A stretch of 64,000 nucleotides of DNA from Moraxella nonliquefaciens. GTDB taxonomy: Bacteria; Pseudomonadota; Gammaproteobacteria; Pseudomonadales; Moraxellaceae. The translations under genes and the position numbers were made by a program. The notes beneath the pieces are model-generated. The model made no database searches and was not told where the DNA came from. It worked only from the letters and a program-made list of their open reading frames with translations. This document shows, one piece after another, positions 25,798-34,532 of this stretch. How positions within the stretch are numbered: the stretch's first letter is position 1; each line of letters opens with the position of its first letter. The DNA is taken from positions 52,832 through 116,831 of the forward strand of contig NZ_LXTW01000006.1 in NCBI RefSeq assembly GCF_001679005.1, given 5' to 3'.

Positions 25798-26904
25798 CTA
25801 TAAATGAAGCTGCTCTTTGTGTTTCCACTGTTGCACCTTAATCTGCTTTTCAAAAGCGTTTAGGGCATCATCGATCACCACACTGACAAAATTTTGTAGC
25901 TGTGGGTGTGTGGTATCAATATTTGCTACGCCTTTGGCGATATGAATCATCAGTGCATCCAAGGTCTTTTCATCAAACAAATGTTCATTGACCGCCATGG
26001 TAACATTCTCACCGATATGGCGACCCACATTTGTAATTTGCGATTCTATCATACCCCCTGCGATGGGAATGAGTTTAAGATATCGTCTTAGCTCAGGAGT
26101 GTCAAGGAGTGCCTGCTCAACGGAAGTACCAATATCATGCGAGAGCCTCTGCCCTGTCTGTGCCAAAAACGCCTGTTGCAACTTTGGGGCAAGCTCACGA
26201 CGAAGCAAATCAAGCACCACACCTTCAAACTCAGCACGGTTACGGTTAATCGTCGTCTGAATCAGCGTGCCATGTGTCTTAGACTGTGCCATCTGCTCAC
26301 GAAAGTTATCAATGGCGGTCAAAATCACTCGGTCAGAGAGTTCCTCTAAGATGACATGATAATAAAACTGGGCAGATGTTATCCACTTTTTAGGAATGAC
26401 CATCACGCCTGTGTCATGCAGTCGTTTGATGATAATCCCTGCTCGCAGCAGTCTTAACGCACGAAGTATGGGAAAACATGCCAGCACCTCATACCAATGC
26501 ACAAAAGGGAAAAAGAACCAGCGATAATAAGTGCGACGCTTAATGGCCAGCAACCAGCGTGCCAGCAGTTCACTCACCCAAAACAGGGTAAATACGCCAC
26601 CAATGACGGACAGGCTCAAATGATGAGTCACTTGATACATGTTTAGCATCTCACCAAATCCACCCCACTGGGCAAGTTTGCTCATCAGTTCACTCATCAA
26701 AAGATTGTCGGCAAATATCAAACACAAATCAACAACCAACAGGATAAGCATGACGATATCATAGATGATTTTGGTGCGACTTTGTCTGGCGCTGGACTCT
26801 CGTTTGTCCTTATTTACCCCAAAAAGTGGGATAACATCATCTGGCACATCAGAGGGTTGGGGGATTTCTAAGTCGGATAAATCAGGAGTATGCTTGTTAT
26901 TCAT
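25798..26904 (-). CDS. Conserved inner-membrane protein of unknown function
   Basis: A 368-residue protein that I do not recognise functionally. An acidic N-terminus is followed by a hydrophobic segment at about 47-70, a second at about 97-118, and a third around 128-155 that runs into an arginine-bearing stretch ILRALRLLRAGIIIKRL. That stretch resembles the S4-like helix of voltage-sensor ion-transport proteins. The remaining 200 residues are helical and soluble, with repeated short motifs (LIPIAGGMIESQITNVGRHIGE). No pore filter is visible, so it is not called a channel. A perfect 20-bp tandem duplication lies just upstream (26934-26973). Confidence 0.6.
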   Translation of the reverse strand: MNNKHTPDLSDLEIPQPSDVPDDVIPLFGVNKDKRESSARQSRTKIIYDIVMLILLVVDLCLIFADNLLMSELMSKLAQWGGFGEMLNMYQVTHHLSLSVIGGVFTLFWVSELLARWLLAIKRRTYYRWFFFPFVHWYEVLACFPILRALRLLRAGIIIKRLHDTGVMVIPKKWITSAQFYYHVILEELSDRVILTAIDNFREQMAQSKTHGTLIQTTINRNRAEFEGVVLDLLRRELAPKLQQAFLAQTGQRLSHDIGTSVEQALLDTPELRRYLKLIPIAGGMIESQITNVGRHIGENVTMAVNEHLFDEKTLDALMIHIAKGVANIDTTHPQLQNFVSVVIDDALNAFEKQIKVQQWKHKEQLHL

Positions 26905-26933
26905 GTTGTGTTTATCACAGTTGTATTGACGAT

Positions 26934-26973
26934 ATTGTAAAACTTTTTGGGTAATTGTAAAACTTTTTGGGTA
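26934..26973. repeat. Perfect 20-bp tandem duplication
   Basis: The 20-base unit beginning ATTGTAAAAC and ending TTGGGTA occurs twice without a gap, about 30 bases upstream of the 25798-26904 gene. Confidence 0.95.
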
Positions 26974-27102
26974 TTTTTAAAAGCATAACCCCCAGACAAA
27001 TTGCAATTTACACAACATCAAATCACACAAAATCAAACATCTGGGGTGTTGGGGATGAGTTTAACATTATCTTATTATCTTATTGCATGATTGCCATCGC
27101 CA

Positions 27103-28059
27103 TCAGTCATCAAACTTGCTTATCATCTGTCCAATTCGCTCATCTTTAATCGTCCACACCTCATCTAAAAAATCAAACAGCTCTGCCTTGACCGCTTCAT
27201 CATTGTCATATTTACCCTCTTTTAACTGAGCAAACAAACGCTCATCCATCTTCAAATGACGAATGTCCACGCCCAAACGAGTCATTTTACCTGCCCACAA
27301 CTCACCATAATTAGGCACACCATCAGGATAGACCACCGTCATATCCAATATGCCATCTATCTTATCGCCCAAACTTGCAATGGCTAAGGCAAAACCCCCT
27401 GCTTTGGGTTTTAATAAATGTGTATAAGGTGAGTGTTGGCGGGCGTGTTTATCATTGCCAAAGCGTGTGCCTTCTAGGTAATTAAGCAAAACAAAGGGCT
27501 TATCAGCGAGCAGTTTACAGGCACGTCTGGCCTCTTCTAAATCCACAGTAGCAAGGATAGGATTTTTGGCAATCTGTGCTTTGGTGTGGCGTTTCATCAT
27601 CGGAAAATCCAAAAAATAAAACGCCTGCCCTATGATGGGAATATACAGCAGTTCATGTTTGGCAAAAAATCTGGTAACTGGCAAATGTGATTGACTGACA
27701 TACTGCACCACACTCGTATCTACCCAAGACTGGTGATTACACACCAGCAAATAACGCCCATCCTTTTTTAGGTCATCAGGCATCGATATTCGCCAATCAC
27801 GCTCTGGCATGAGTGTATCTAGCAGACGGTTGTTGGTGTTAATCCAGTGGTTGGCGATGGACAGCACCACTTTATCACCCCACTTTGAACCCAGCAATGT
27901 CTTAGCAAGTCCTGCCCCATATAACGGCACGCTGATTGCCACACTATTAACAAGTATCGTCCCCAGTCCTGTACCCAGACGAAGTTTTTGGGCAAGTTTG
28001 GGGTGCTTGTTGTGGATTTTTTGAAAAAAGAGCGTAAAATTAGGTGTGTTGTTATACAT
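27103..28059 (-). CDS. PlsC-type acyltransferase, YihG-like
   Basis: A 318-residue membrane acyltransferase of the lysophospholipid acyltransferase (LPLAT) family. The catalytic NHQSWVDT (H-x4-D) motif is at about residues 109-116, a second block FAKHELLYIPIIGQAFYFLD follows, and the acceptor-binding LLNYLEGTRFG carries the EGTR motif at about 197. One N-terminal hydrophobic segment lies near residues 32-52. The architecture and length match E. coli YihG (310), an alternative 1-acylglycerol-3-phosphate acyltransferase that acts on phosphatidic acid acyl composition. The acyl specificity here is not predictable. Confidence 0.83.
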   Translation of the reverse strand: MYNNTPNFTLFFQKIHNKHPKLAQKLRLGTGLGTILVNSVAISVPLYGAGLAKTLLGSKWGDKVVLSIANHWINTNNRLLDTLMPERDWRISMPDDLKKDGRYLLVCNHQSWVDTSVVQYVSQSHLPVTRFFAKHELLYIPIIGQAFYFLDFPMMKRHTKAQIAKNPILATVDLEEARRACKLLADKPFVLLNYLEGTRFGNDKHARQHSPYTHLLKPKAGGFALAIASLGDKIDGILDMTVVYPDGVPNYGELWAGKMTRLGVDIRHLKMDERLFAQLKEGKYDNDEAVKAELFDFLDEVWTIKDERIGQMISKFDD

Positions 28060-28664
28060 ACAAAACCGCCAATGGGATAAATGTCATTATTAATGTTCAA
28101 AGTTAATATTCAAAGTTAATGTTAAAATCTGCCCATCATCAGCCTGCCAAAAGGCATGATACCGCCAACGCACTTAACCAAAATGTTGCATTAACCAAAA
28201 TATCATAAAGCCGTAAAATAAATGTTCTCTGATAATGGGTGGGTCATGCTCCATTTTAGCAAATTTTCATCAAGATAATCAAAAAGCCATCAAGTTTTTT
28301 AAAGATTTTTAAAATAACTTTAAAATAACAACGCACAAAAATGACAACGCACATCATACTCATGATGATTTTATCATCATTGAAATAACATTGATTAAAT
28401 TGTATCACAGCAAACACCCCAACAAAATCATTCTTTTATTGGGGCGATTTACTAAGTGGCGTCTGCTTTTACAATTAAAATAACTTATTAACTACACACT
28501 TATAACAAATAAGAGCGTTTTTTAGGGCATAATAGTCTCATCAAATGATTTGAGTTTGAGTTTAATGCTTGAATTTTGATATTTTTCTATATCACATATC
28601 AAGGTCAAATCACCTTGGAGTTTTATTTTTTACACTTTTTACCATCGTTTATTCGGAGCATTTT
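28060..28664. other. Long spacer upstream of the OmpA-type lipoprotein
   Basis: No gene was found in this 600-base AT-rich spacer. It contains two perfect or near-perfect tandem duplications (12-13 bp at 28096-28121 and 11 bp at 28308-28329), a CCCCAA/TTGGGG hairpin at 28417-28444, and a CATAAT -10-like element at 28528-28533 that may serve the lipoprotein gene. Confidence 0.5.
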
Positions 28665-29306
28665 ATGAAAAAAATTCTAACCGTTACAGCCATCTCCACA
28701 AGTATGATTTTGGCAGGTTGTGCCAGTACTGGTACAGGCATGAACGACACCACAAGACAAACAGGTCTTGGTGCGTTGGGCGGTGCTGCCCTAGGTGCTG
28801 TCATCTCTAAGGCAACAGGCGGTGAGCATACCGGTCGTGATGCTGCCATCGGTGCAGCACTCGGTGCAGGCGTGGGGGCTTATATGAGTCGTCAAGAAGC
28901 CAAACTCAAAGAGCAAACCGCAGGCACAGGCATTGAGGTTCAAAGAGACCCTGTTACCAATAACATTAACCTATCCATCCCAGAGGCGATTACCTTTGAT
29001 GTTGGCAGATACGACATTAAGTCCAGCTCATATAGCACACTAAATCAGGTGGCTCAGACACTCAATCAGTATGACCAAACCACAGTGATGGTCAATGGTT
29101 ATGCCTCCATTGAAGGCAATGCCAATTTTAATCAGGTACTATCACAAAATCGTGCCTCTGCTGTTGCCAACTATTTGGTAGGTCGTGGTGTTAACTCTTA
29201 CCGTATTGATGCCATCGGACATGGTGCAACCACTCAATTTGGTAGCAGATACGAACCAAACCGTCGTGTTGAGCTGACCATTTTGGCACCAAACAACATG
29301 AATTAA
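28665..29306 (+). CDS. OmpA-family lipoprotein, YiaD-like
   Basis: A 213-residue predicted outer-membrane lipoprotein. A signal peptide ends in the lipobox LAGC (Cys about residue 19). A Gly/Ala-rich glycine-zipper region (GLGALGGAALGAVIS ... GAALGAGVGAYM) follows. The C-terminal OmpA domain (about 105-210) has NGYASIEGNANFNQVLSQNRASAV and the peptidoglycan-binding YEPNRRVEL. The layout matches E. coli YiaD. The start at 28665 is set by the signal peptide and a CGGAG about eight bases upstream. A terminator follows. Confidence 0.88.
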   Translation: MKKILTVTAISTSMILAGCASTGTGMNDTTRQTGLGALGGAALGAVISKATGGEHTGRDAAIGAALGAGVGAYMSRQEAKLKEQTAGTGIEVQRDPVTNNINLSIPEAITFDVGRYDIKSSSYSTLNQVAQTLNQYDQTTVMVNGYASIEGNANFNQVLSQNRASAVANYLVGRGVNSYRIDAIGHGATTQFGSRYEPNRRVELTILAPNNMN

Positions 29307-29332
29307 TCGCCTTTTTACCATCTTTTGATGCT

Positions 29333-29367
29333 AAAATACAGGTTTTGAATTTGACCTGTATTTTTTT
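29333..29367 (+). terminator. Terminator after the OmpA-type lipoprotein
   Basis: AAAATACAGGT and ACCTGTATTTT form an 11-bp stem followed by T residues. Placed between convergent genes, it could also serve oxyR. Confidence 0.85.
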
Positions 29368-29369
29368 GT

Positions 29370-30272
29370 TTAATTCATGGCTTGTTCATGGATGCTCAGG
29401 GCTTCATTAAAAATCTCGCTTAGGGTCTTAACATCATTGACCCGTGCGTAGTTTAGGCGAGTAACAAATGCCAGTCGTCTGTGTGGCCCTGCCTCGTTTA
29501 GGGGCAAGGTGGTTACATCATCACCGATTTGCTCTAATGCCATCTTAGGCACTAAGGTCGTCCCCATGCCCACTTTTGCCATCTGAATGAGCGTGTTAAG
29601 TGTGGCATCAGAAAAGCCTGATTTTAGCTCATTTTTATTCATGGTACAAACAGACAGCACCTGATCGGTCAAACAATGACCCTCACCCAGCAACAGCACA
29701 TCATTTTCAAACAACTCTGTGCTTGAAATGCTTGTCTTATCTTGCTTGGCATCTTTGGGAAAAATGGCATAAAAATTCTCCGCCCAAAACTCAAACGCAT
29801 GCAGACCATCAATGGCATAAGGCAAGGCAACGATGGCAGTATCAATATGTCCATAACGCACCTGCTCCAAAAGTCGCTCGGTCTGCTTTTCTCTCACCGC
29901 AATATCAAAATTAGGATGCTTTTGTTTTAGAGCTGGTAGCACCTTGGGTAAAAGATATGGGGCGATGGTTGGAATGATGCCTATTGTCATGGGATAAGCA
30001 AGGGGCAACTGATGGCTATGTGCCCGTGTGGTCAGGTCATTAATCTCGCTAAACACTCTTTGGGCTCGCTCCAACAACTCCTCACCGATGGGCGTGATAA
30101 GCACCTGCTTGTTATTGCGTTCAAAAATTTGCGTGTCCAGCTGTTTTTCAAGTTCAGCAATGCCAAGACTTAGGGCAGATTGGGAGATATTGCACTCCTC
30201 GGCAGCACGTTTAAAATGCTTGTGTTTGGCAACGGCAAGGGCGAACTCTAACTGACGCAAAGTAATCATCAC
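29370..30272 (-). CDS. oxyR: Peroxide-sensing LysR regulator OxyR
   Basis: A 300-residue LysR-type regulator. The winged helix-turn-helix is at about residues 4-62 (FALAVAKHKHFKRAAEECNISQSALSLGI, split here by domain), and the effector domain follows. Both redox cysteines are kept in GEGHCLTDQVLSVC, aligning with E. coli Cys199 and Cys208, which distinguishes OxyR from other LysR proteins. Peroxide forms a disulfide between them and activates transcription. It is divergent from ahpC, with ahpF close by, which supports the role. No clear OxyR consensus site was recognised in the 190-base intergenic region. Confidence 0.93.
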   Translation of the reverse strand: MMITLRQLEFALAVAKHKHFKRAAEECNISQSALSLGIAELEKQLDTQIFERNNKQVLITPIGEELLERAQRVFSEINDLTTRAHSHQLPLAYPMTIGIIPTIAPYLLPKVLPALKQKHPNFDIAVREKQTERLLEQVRYGHIDTAIVALPYAIDGLHAFEFWAENFYAIFPKDAKQDKTSISSTELFENDVLLLGEGHCLTDQVLSVCTMNKNELKSGFSDATLNTLIQMAKVGMGTTLVPKMALEQIGDDVTTLPLNEAGPHRRLAFVTRLNYARVNDVKTLSEIFNEALSIHEQAMN

Positions 30273-30460
30273 ACATTCCTTATTTTAAAAAATCATAACC
30301 GCTATTTTACACCTAAGTTTAATAAAACAAAACCTTTTATTTAAAACTTTTAACTGGATAAACCGTTAAATTTTGTTATCATGTTTATGAAAAATCAGTT
30401 TATGGCAGAGCTTTTTGTGCTTTGTCATGCCACTTTTAACAACAAACCATAGGTAATATT

Positions 30461-31027
30461 ATGACTGCCATCATTAATCAACATATTCCAGAGTTTACCA
30501 CCGAAGCTTTTGTCAACGGTGAGTTCAAAACCATCTCATCAGAAGACACCAAAGGCAAATGGTCCATTTTCATGTTCTACCCACACGACTTTACGTTCGT
30601 CTGCCCAACCGAGCTTGAAGACATGGCTGACCACTACGAAGAGCTAAAAACCCTTGGTGTGGAGGTGTATGCCGTCTCTACCGACAGCCATTTTGTTCAC
30701 AAAGCATGGCACGATTCATCTGCTGCCATTAGCAAAGTAAAATACCCAATGTTAGGTGATGGCACTGGTAAAATCACTCGTGGCTTTAACATCATGATTG
30801 AAGACGAGCACGCTGCATTGCGTGGTACTTTCTTAGTAGACCCAGACGGTCTTATTAAGGTTGCCGAGATTCACGACTTAGGCATCGGTCGCTCTGCCAA
30901 AGACATGATTCGTAAAGTCAAGGCCGCCCAATATGTGCGTGATAATGACGGCGAGGTTTGTCCAGCTGCTTGGGAGGCAGGTCAAGAAACCTTAAAACCA
31001 AGTTTGGATTTGGTTGGTAAAATCTGA
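30461..31027 (+). CDS. ahpC: Alkyl hydroperoxide reductase, peroxiredoxin subunit AhpC
   Basis: A 188-residue typical two-cysteine peroxiredoxin that reduces hydrogen peroxide and organic peroxides. The peroxidatic cysteine is in FTFVCPTELED (about Cys48) and the resolving cysteine in EVCPAAWEAG (about Cys167). It has the standard length (E. coli 187). It is transcribed away from oxyR, which probably controls it, and is followed by two terminator-like hairpins. Its reductase ahpF is 660 bases downstream on the same strand but with ydcH in between, so they are probably separate transcripts. Confidence 0.98.
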   Translation: MTAIINQHIPEFTTEAFVNGEFKTISSEDTKGKWSIFMFYPHDFTFVCPTELEDMADHYEELKTLGVEVYAVSTDSHFVHKAWHDSSAAISKVKYPMLGDGTGKITRGFNIMIEDEHAALRGTFLVDPDGLIKVAEIHDLGIGRSAKDMIRKVKAAQYVRDNDGEVCPAAWEAGQETLKPSLDLVGKI

Positions 31028-31051
31028 TTTGATGATTGGTCAAAAAGAGAT

Positions 31052-31080
31052 AAAATCGCTCAAAATTTGGGCGATTTTTT
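31052..31080 (+). terminator. Terminator after ahpC
   Basis: An AAAATCGC/GCGATTTT hairpin lies about 25 bases after the ahpC stop, with T residues following. Confidence 0.8.
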
Positions 31081-31106
31081 ATGGTCAAATGAAAAATGAT
31101 TACATA

Positions 31107-31134
31107 AAAAACACAGGTCTCATACCTGTGTTTT
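31107..31134. terminator. Bidirectional terminator between ahpC and ydcH-like gene
   Basis: AAAACACAGGT and ACCTGTGTTTT form an 11-bp stem with a 5-base loop between convergent genes. Confidence 0.75.
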
Positions 31135-31183
31135 AGAACCTATGTTTAAAACCTGCATGTAAAACGTTTTTGAAATAACCTAC

Positions 31184-31405
31184 TCATGCCTTACTAAGCA
31201 AATATTGATACAATTCATCTTTTAGGGCAAGTTTTTTGCGTTTTAGCCCTTCAATTTCTTCGCCACGACTATTATGGGCAATGGGGTCATTTTCAAGATT
31301 GGTAATCTCTTCATCAAGTTTGTTATGAGCATCAAAGAGTTTAACAAAATGCAAATCATTTTTGGTTTTTAGTTCGGTGATGAGTTCACGGTATTCTGGG
31401 AACAT
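31184..31405 (-). CDS. YdcH-like DUF465 small protein
   Basis: A 73-residue, charged, coiled-coil-forming protein of the YdcH/DUF465 family. The pattern FPEYRELITELKTKNDLHF and the central HNKLDEEITNLEND, then LKRKKLALKDELYQYL, matches the family, which is common in proteobacteria and of unknown function. The full length is present. It has a good ribosome site (AGGAG about six bases upstream). Its place between ahpC and ahpF does not by itself indicate a role in peroxide defence. Confidence 0.85.
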   Translation of the reverse strand: MFPEYRELITELKTKNDLHFVKLFDAHNKLDEEITNLENDPIAHNSRGEEIEGLKRKKLALKDELYQYLLSKA

Positions 31406-31641
31406 AAAAATTCTCCTGATATATCAATGGGTTAGAGATACTGCAAGAGCTGATTTGATGGCGACTTACCATCAAATCTGCTCATTTGATATGGCTTTAT
31501 CTTAGCAAGAATTCATGGCATAAGCAAGCGTAATTCTCTTTTTTATGTGCTTTTTTGTATGAATTTTCTTTTTTGTTATTGATTAAGTTTTATGAACTTA
31601 ATCTTAAAAACGTTTAAATTTTCTAAATACAAAACAGCCCT

Positions 31642-31647
31642 TATAAT
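31642..31647 (+). promoter_or_regulatory. -10 element of ahpF
   Basis: A perfect TATAAT with no good -35 at the right distance, 40 bases before the ahpF start. A weak -35 would fit activation by OxyR, but no binding site was recognised. Confidence 0.55.
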
Positions 31648-31686
31648 GCTGGGCAGTTTAAACATTTTTATATATAGGTACACACC

Positions 31687-33243
31687 ATGCTAGACCAATC
31701 TTTACTTGATGCCATCAAATCATACAGCACCAACATGACCCGCCCCATCCAGATGGTTTTGGGGCAAGGCAATCATGACAGACGTGCCAATCTTGTGGAT
31801 TTCTTAGAACAAATCGCCAGTTGCTCGGATAAAATCGGCTTTGATAAAACCCTTGTAGATACCGATTTATCCCCCATGAGCTTTAAGATTAGTGCCGATA
31901 ACCGTGATACAGGCATTGTGTTTAGTGGCATTCCAGGGGGTCATGAATTTACATCGCTGCTGCTTGCCATTTTGCATGCAGGCGGTCATGAGATGAAACT
32001 GGACAAAAGCATTCAAGAATTGGTCGGACGCATTCAAAAGCCATTAAAGTTTCAAACCTTTGTGTCATTATCTTGCCACAACTGCCCTGATGTTGTGCAA
32101 GCATTGAACCAATTTGCCCTATTAAATGACAATATTGAAAACGAGATGATAGATGGGAGTGTCTTCCCTGAACTTGTGGAGGCCAACAACATTCAAGGTG
32201 TGCCTGCGGTATTCTTAAATGGCGAACCTTTTTTAAATGGCAAAGTAGATACCGCCCGTATCATTGACAAACTCCAAACCCAGCATCCTGATTTATTGGC
32301 AAATGGTCAGACAGAACAGCTACAAACACAAGACGTTACCGTCATCGGTGGTGGGCCAGCAGGCTGTGCAGCTGCCATCTATACCGCTCGCAAGGGACTG
32401 CGTGTGGCACTTGTGGCTGACCGTATTGGCGGGCAAGTCAAGGATACCCAAGACATTGAAAACCTAATCTCCGTACCACTGACCAATGGTAACACCCTAG
32501 CCAACAACCTTAGCACTCACATTAAAGAATACAACATTACCATCAAAGAACACGTGAGTGTCTCTGGCATTGAAGAGGTCAAAGGCGGTTATAAGATTAC
32601 CCTAAACACAGGAGCAAGTTGGACATCACGCACGCTTATCGTTGCAACAGGAGCCAAATGGCGTAAACTTGGTGTCAAAGGCGAGGATGAGAATATCGGT
32701 AATGGTGTGGCGTATTGCCCACATTGCGATGGCCCTTTCTTTAAGGGCAAACCTGTGGCAGTCATCGGTGGTGGTAATTCAGGCATAGAAGCAGCATTAG
32801 ACTTAGCAGGTATTGTTCATCATGTCACTGTGCTAGAATTTAGCGACAAATTGCGTGCTGATCAAGTACTCATTGACAAAGCCAATGCCAAAGACAACAT
32901 TACCATCATAGGTAATGCCGCCACCCAAGAGATTACAGCAAATAATGGCAAAGTAGACAGTCTCATCTATCAAGACCGAGTATCGGGCGAGAATATAACT
33001 CTACCGTTGTCAGCGGTATTTGTGCAAATTGGGTTGGTACCAAACTCTGATGTCGTCAAAGGTTTGGTTGAAATGAGTGTGCATGGCGAGATTGAGATTG
33101 ATGCCAAATGTCGCACAAATAAGGCAGGAATATTTGCCTGCGGAGATGTAACCACTGTGCCTTATAAGCAAATCAACATTGCCATGGGTGAGGGTTCAAA
33201 AGCAGGATTATCCGCCTTTGAATATCTCATGATGAATTCTTGA
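31687..33243 (+). CDS. ahpF: Alkyl hydroperoxide reductase subunit F
   Basis: A 518-residue flavoprotein disulfide reductase that transfers electrons from NADH to AhpC. The N-terminal double-thioredoxin domain has the redox pair in SCHNCPDVVQ (about residues 127-136). The FAD motif GGGPAGCAAAIYTARKG is at about 221-237, the thioredoxin-reductase-like pair CPHCDGPFF at about 345-353, the NAD motif GGGNSGIEAALDLAG at about 361-375 and the second FAD site GIFACGDVTTVPYKQ near the C-terminus. The length matches E. coli (521). Confidence 0.97.
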   Translation: MLDQSLLDAIKSYSTNMTRPIQMVLGQGNHDRRANLVDFLEQIASCSDKIGFDKTLVDTDLSPMSFKISADNRDTGIVFSGIPGGHEFTSLLLAILHAGGHEMKLDKSIQELVGRIQKPLKFQTFVSLSCHNCPDVVQALNQFALLNDNIENEMIDGSVFPELVEANNIQGVPAVFLNGEPFLNGKVDTARIIDKLQTQHPDLLANGQTEQLQTQDVTVIGGGPAGCAAAIYTARKGLRVALVADRIGGQVKDTQDIENLISVPLTNGNTLANNLSTHIKEYNITIKEHVSVSGIEEVKGGYKITLNTGASWTSRTLIVATGAKWRKLGVKGEDENIGNGVAYCPHCDGPFFKGKPVAVIGGGNSGIEAALDLAGIVHHVTVLEFSDKLRADQVLIDKANAKDNITIIGNAATQEITANNGKVDSLIYQDRVSGENITLPLSAVFVQIGLVPNSDVVKGLVEMSVHGEIEIDAKCRTNKAGIFACGDVTTVPYKQINIAMGEGSKAGLSAFEYLMMNS

Positions 33244-33292
33244 TGCCAGTTAGAGCGCGCCTGTATTTGGTTGATAACAAAAACACACCCCA

Positions 33293-33327
33293 AAAACAAG
33301 CCCCAAACAGATATTGGGGCTTGTTTT
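33293..33327. terminator. Bidirectional terminator between ahpF and cybB
   Basis: A 14-bp stem, AAAACAAGCCCCAA with TTGGGGCTTGTTTT, closes a 7-base loop between the two convergent genes. Confidence 0.88.
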
Positions 33328-33344
33328 GCATTTGACCGCTCATT

Positions 33345-33884
33345 TTATTTCATGACACTCATCAAATCATCTTTCATCACAAATTGATGATACAACGCCC
33401 CACCAACGTGGGCAATCACCAAAAATACCAGCACATAAAACACCATCCCTGTGTGTAATCCGTTCATCACTTTTGCCATCTGCCTATCAATACCAACCAC
33501 ACTTGGTAAACCAAACAATCCAAACACGCTGACGCCACGACCGCCATACATACTCATGAGCATGCCTGTGATGGGCATGGCAAGCATGGCAACATACAAG
33601 CCCAAATGGGTCAGATGGGCTATCGCCGTTTGCCATTTTGGCATGGGCGGGTGCGGCGGTGTTTTGGTAATAAAGCGGTTAATGATACGCAAAACCGTCC
33701 AAATAAAGAAGCTTGCCCCGATGGATTTATGCAAACTGATGTATTCATCACCCATATTAATGCTAATAAATGCCACGATGATAAGTAACGCCCCCACCCA
33801 ATGAAAAATACGAGTAAAAAGGCTGTGTTTATCAGTACGCTGTGTTGGCTGGCTTTTGGCTGGCGTGGTCATAATTTTTTTCAT
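33345..33884 (-). CDS. cybB: Cytochrome b561
   Basis: A 179-residue four-helix di-heme membrane protein of the prokaryotic b561 family, which oxidises quinol; E. coli CybB acts as a superoxide:ubiquinone oxidoreductase. Candidate heme-ligand histidines are in FTRIFHWVG (about residue 28), ISLHKSIGA (about 52), MNGLHTGMV (about 144) and VIAHVGGALYHQF (about 158-164). The start could also be Met5. It follows chpC by only 17 bases on the same strand, so it may be read through from the Chp operon, although no functional link is known. Confidence 0.88.
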   Translation of the reverse strand: MKKIMTTPAKSQPTQRTDKHSLFTRIFHWVGALLIIVAFISINMGDEYISLHKSIGASFFIWTVLRIINRFITKTPPHPPMPKWQTAIAHLTHLGLYVAMLAMPITGMLMSMYGGRGVSVFGLFGLPSVVGIDRQMAKVMNGLHTGMVFYVLVFLVIAHVGGALYHQFVMKDDLMSVMK

Positions 33885-33901
33885 GAATAAAAATGGGGGA
33901 A

Positions 33902-34402
33902 TTAACTGTCCAAATCCACCAAACGGTGAGCGATTAAATCCAAATCTGGCACGACATGTATCGCACCATCTAACATGACCGCTTGATACAGATAGCTTTC
34001 TTGTTTTTGTTCACGATTGGGCAGATTGGGAGTAGACAACCAGATACCAGCCATCTCCTCATCACTTAGAGTAACATCTGTAACATCTGAAATACGCACC
34101 CGTTTGGTCATCAGCTCACCTGTGGTCTGCAATACCAAACGGTGCACATCTGAGTTGCCCTCTAAGATGACAAGTTTATCCGCTTCAATGTCTTTGGGTA
34201 CTAAATGATATACCGAGACCTCTTGTCCACGCCACAGATATGTCCAAATGCGTTCATGGTATTCATCCACACTCATGATAAGGGCGGTTGGTACAAGCCA
34301 ATTGGGCTGACCGATGGCAGGGATGATGGTTACCTCAATCATGCCACGCTCAGCGGTAAGCAAACTGACAGGTTCAAACTGGTGTTTTTGGATTTTTCTC
34401 AT
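33902..34402 (-). CDS. chpC: CheW-like protein of the Chp system
   Basis: A 166-residue CheW-domain protein. It starts KIQKHQFEPVSLLTAERGMIEVTIIPAI, has LVPKDIEADKLVILEGNSDVHRLVLQTTG with a ligand-independent scaffold pattern, and ends LDGAIHVVPDLDLIAHRLVDLDS. In Pseudomonas ChpC is a second CheW homologue next to ChpB, thought to link extra receptors to ChpA. The start at 34402 is preferred, with AAGAGA upstream; a longer frame from 34465 adds an unrelated hydrophobic tail. chpD and chpE do not follow; cybB does. Confidence 0.82.
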   Translation of the reverse strand: MRKIQKHQFEPVSLLTAERGMIEVTIIPAIGQPNWLVPTALIMSVDEYHERIWTYLWRGQEVSVYHLVPKDIEADKLVILEGNSDVHRLVLQTTGELMTKRVRISDVTDVTLSDEEMAGIWLSTPNLPNREQKQESYLYQAVMLDGAIHVVPDLDLIAHRLVDLDS

Positions 34403-34532
34403 AACGTCTCTTAATAATAATACTAAATGGCAAATGATACATTCTTTAATGCTGTTATCATACAACTTTTGTCAAAGCCATCGGTCTACAACACATCCGA
34501 TGATATGGACAGATTTGGATTGTCATCTTTTG

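Noticed and set aside
28417..28444. A CCCCAA/TTGGGG hairpin as a terminator
   Set aside because: The stem is only 6 bp with a 16-base loop and no T tract, and no gene ends nearby.
30273..30460. A possible OxyR operator between oxyR and ahpC
   Set aside because: Some ATAA/TTAT half-sites are present, including GATAA and TTATC flanking the putative ahpC promoter, but the spacing does not fit the ATAG-N7-CTAT pattern well enough to annotate.
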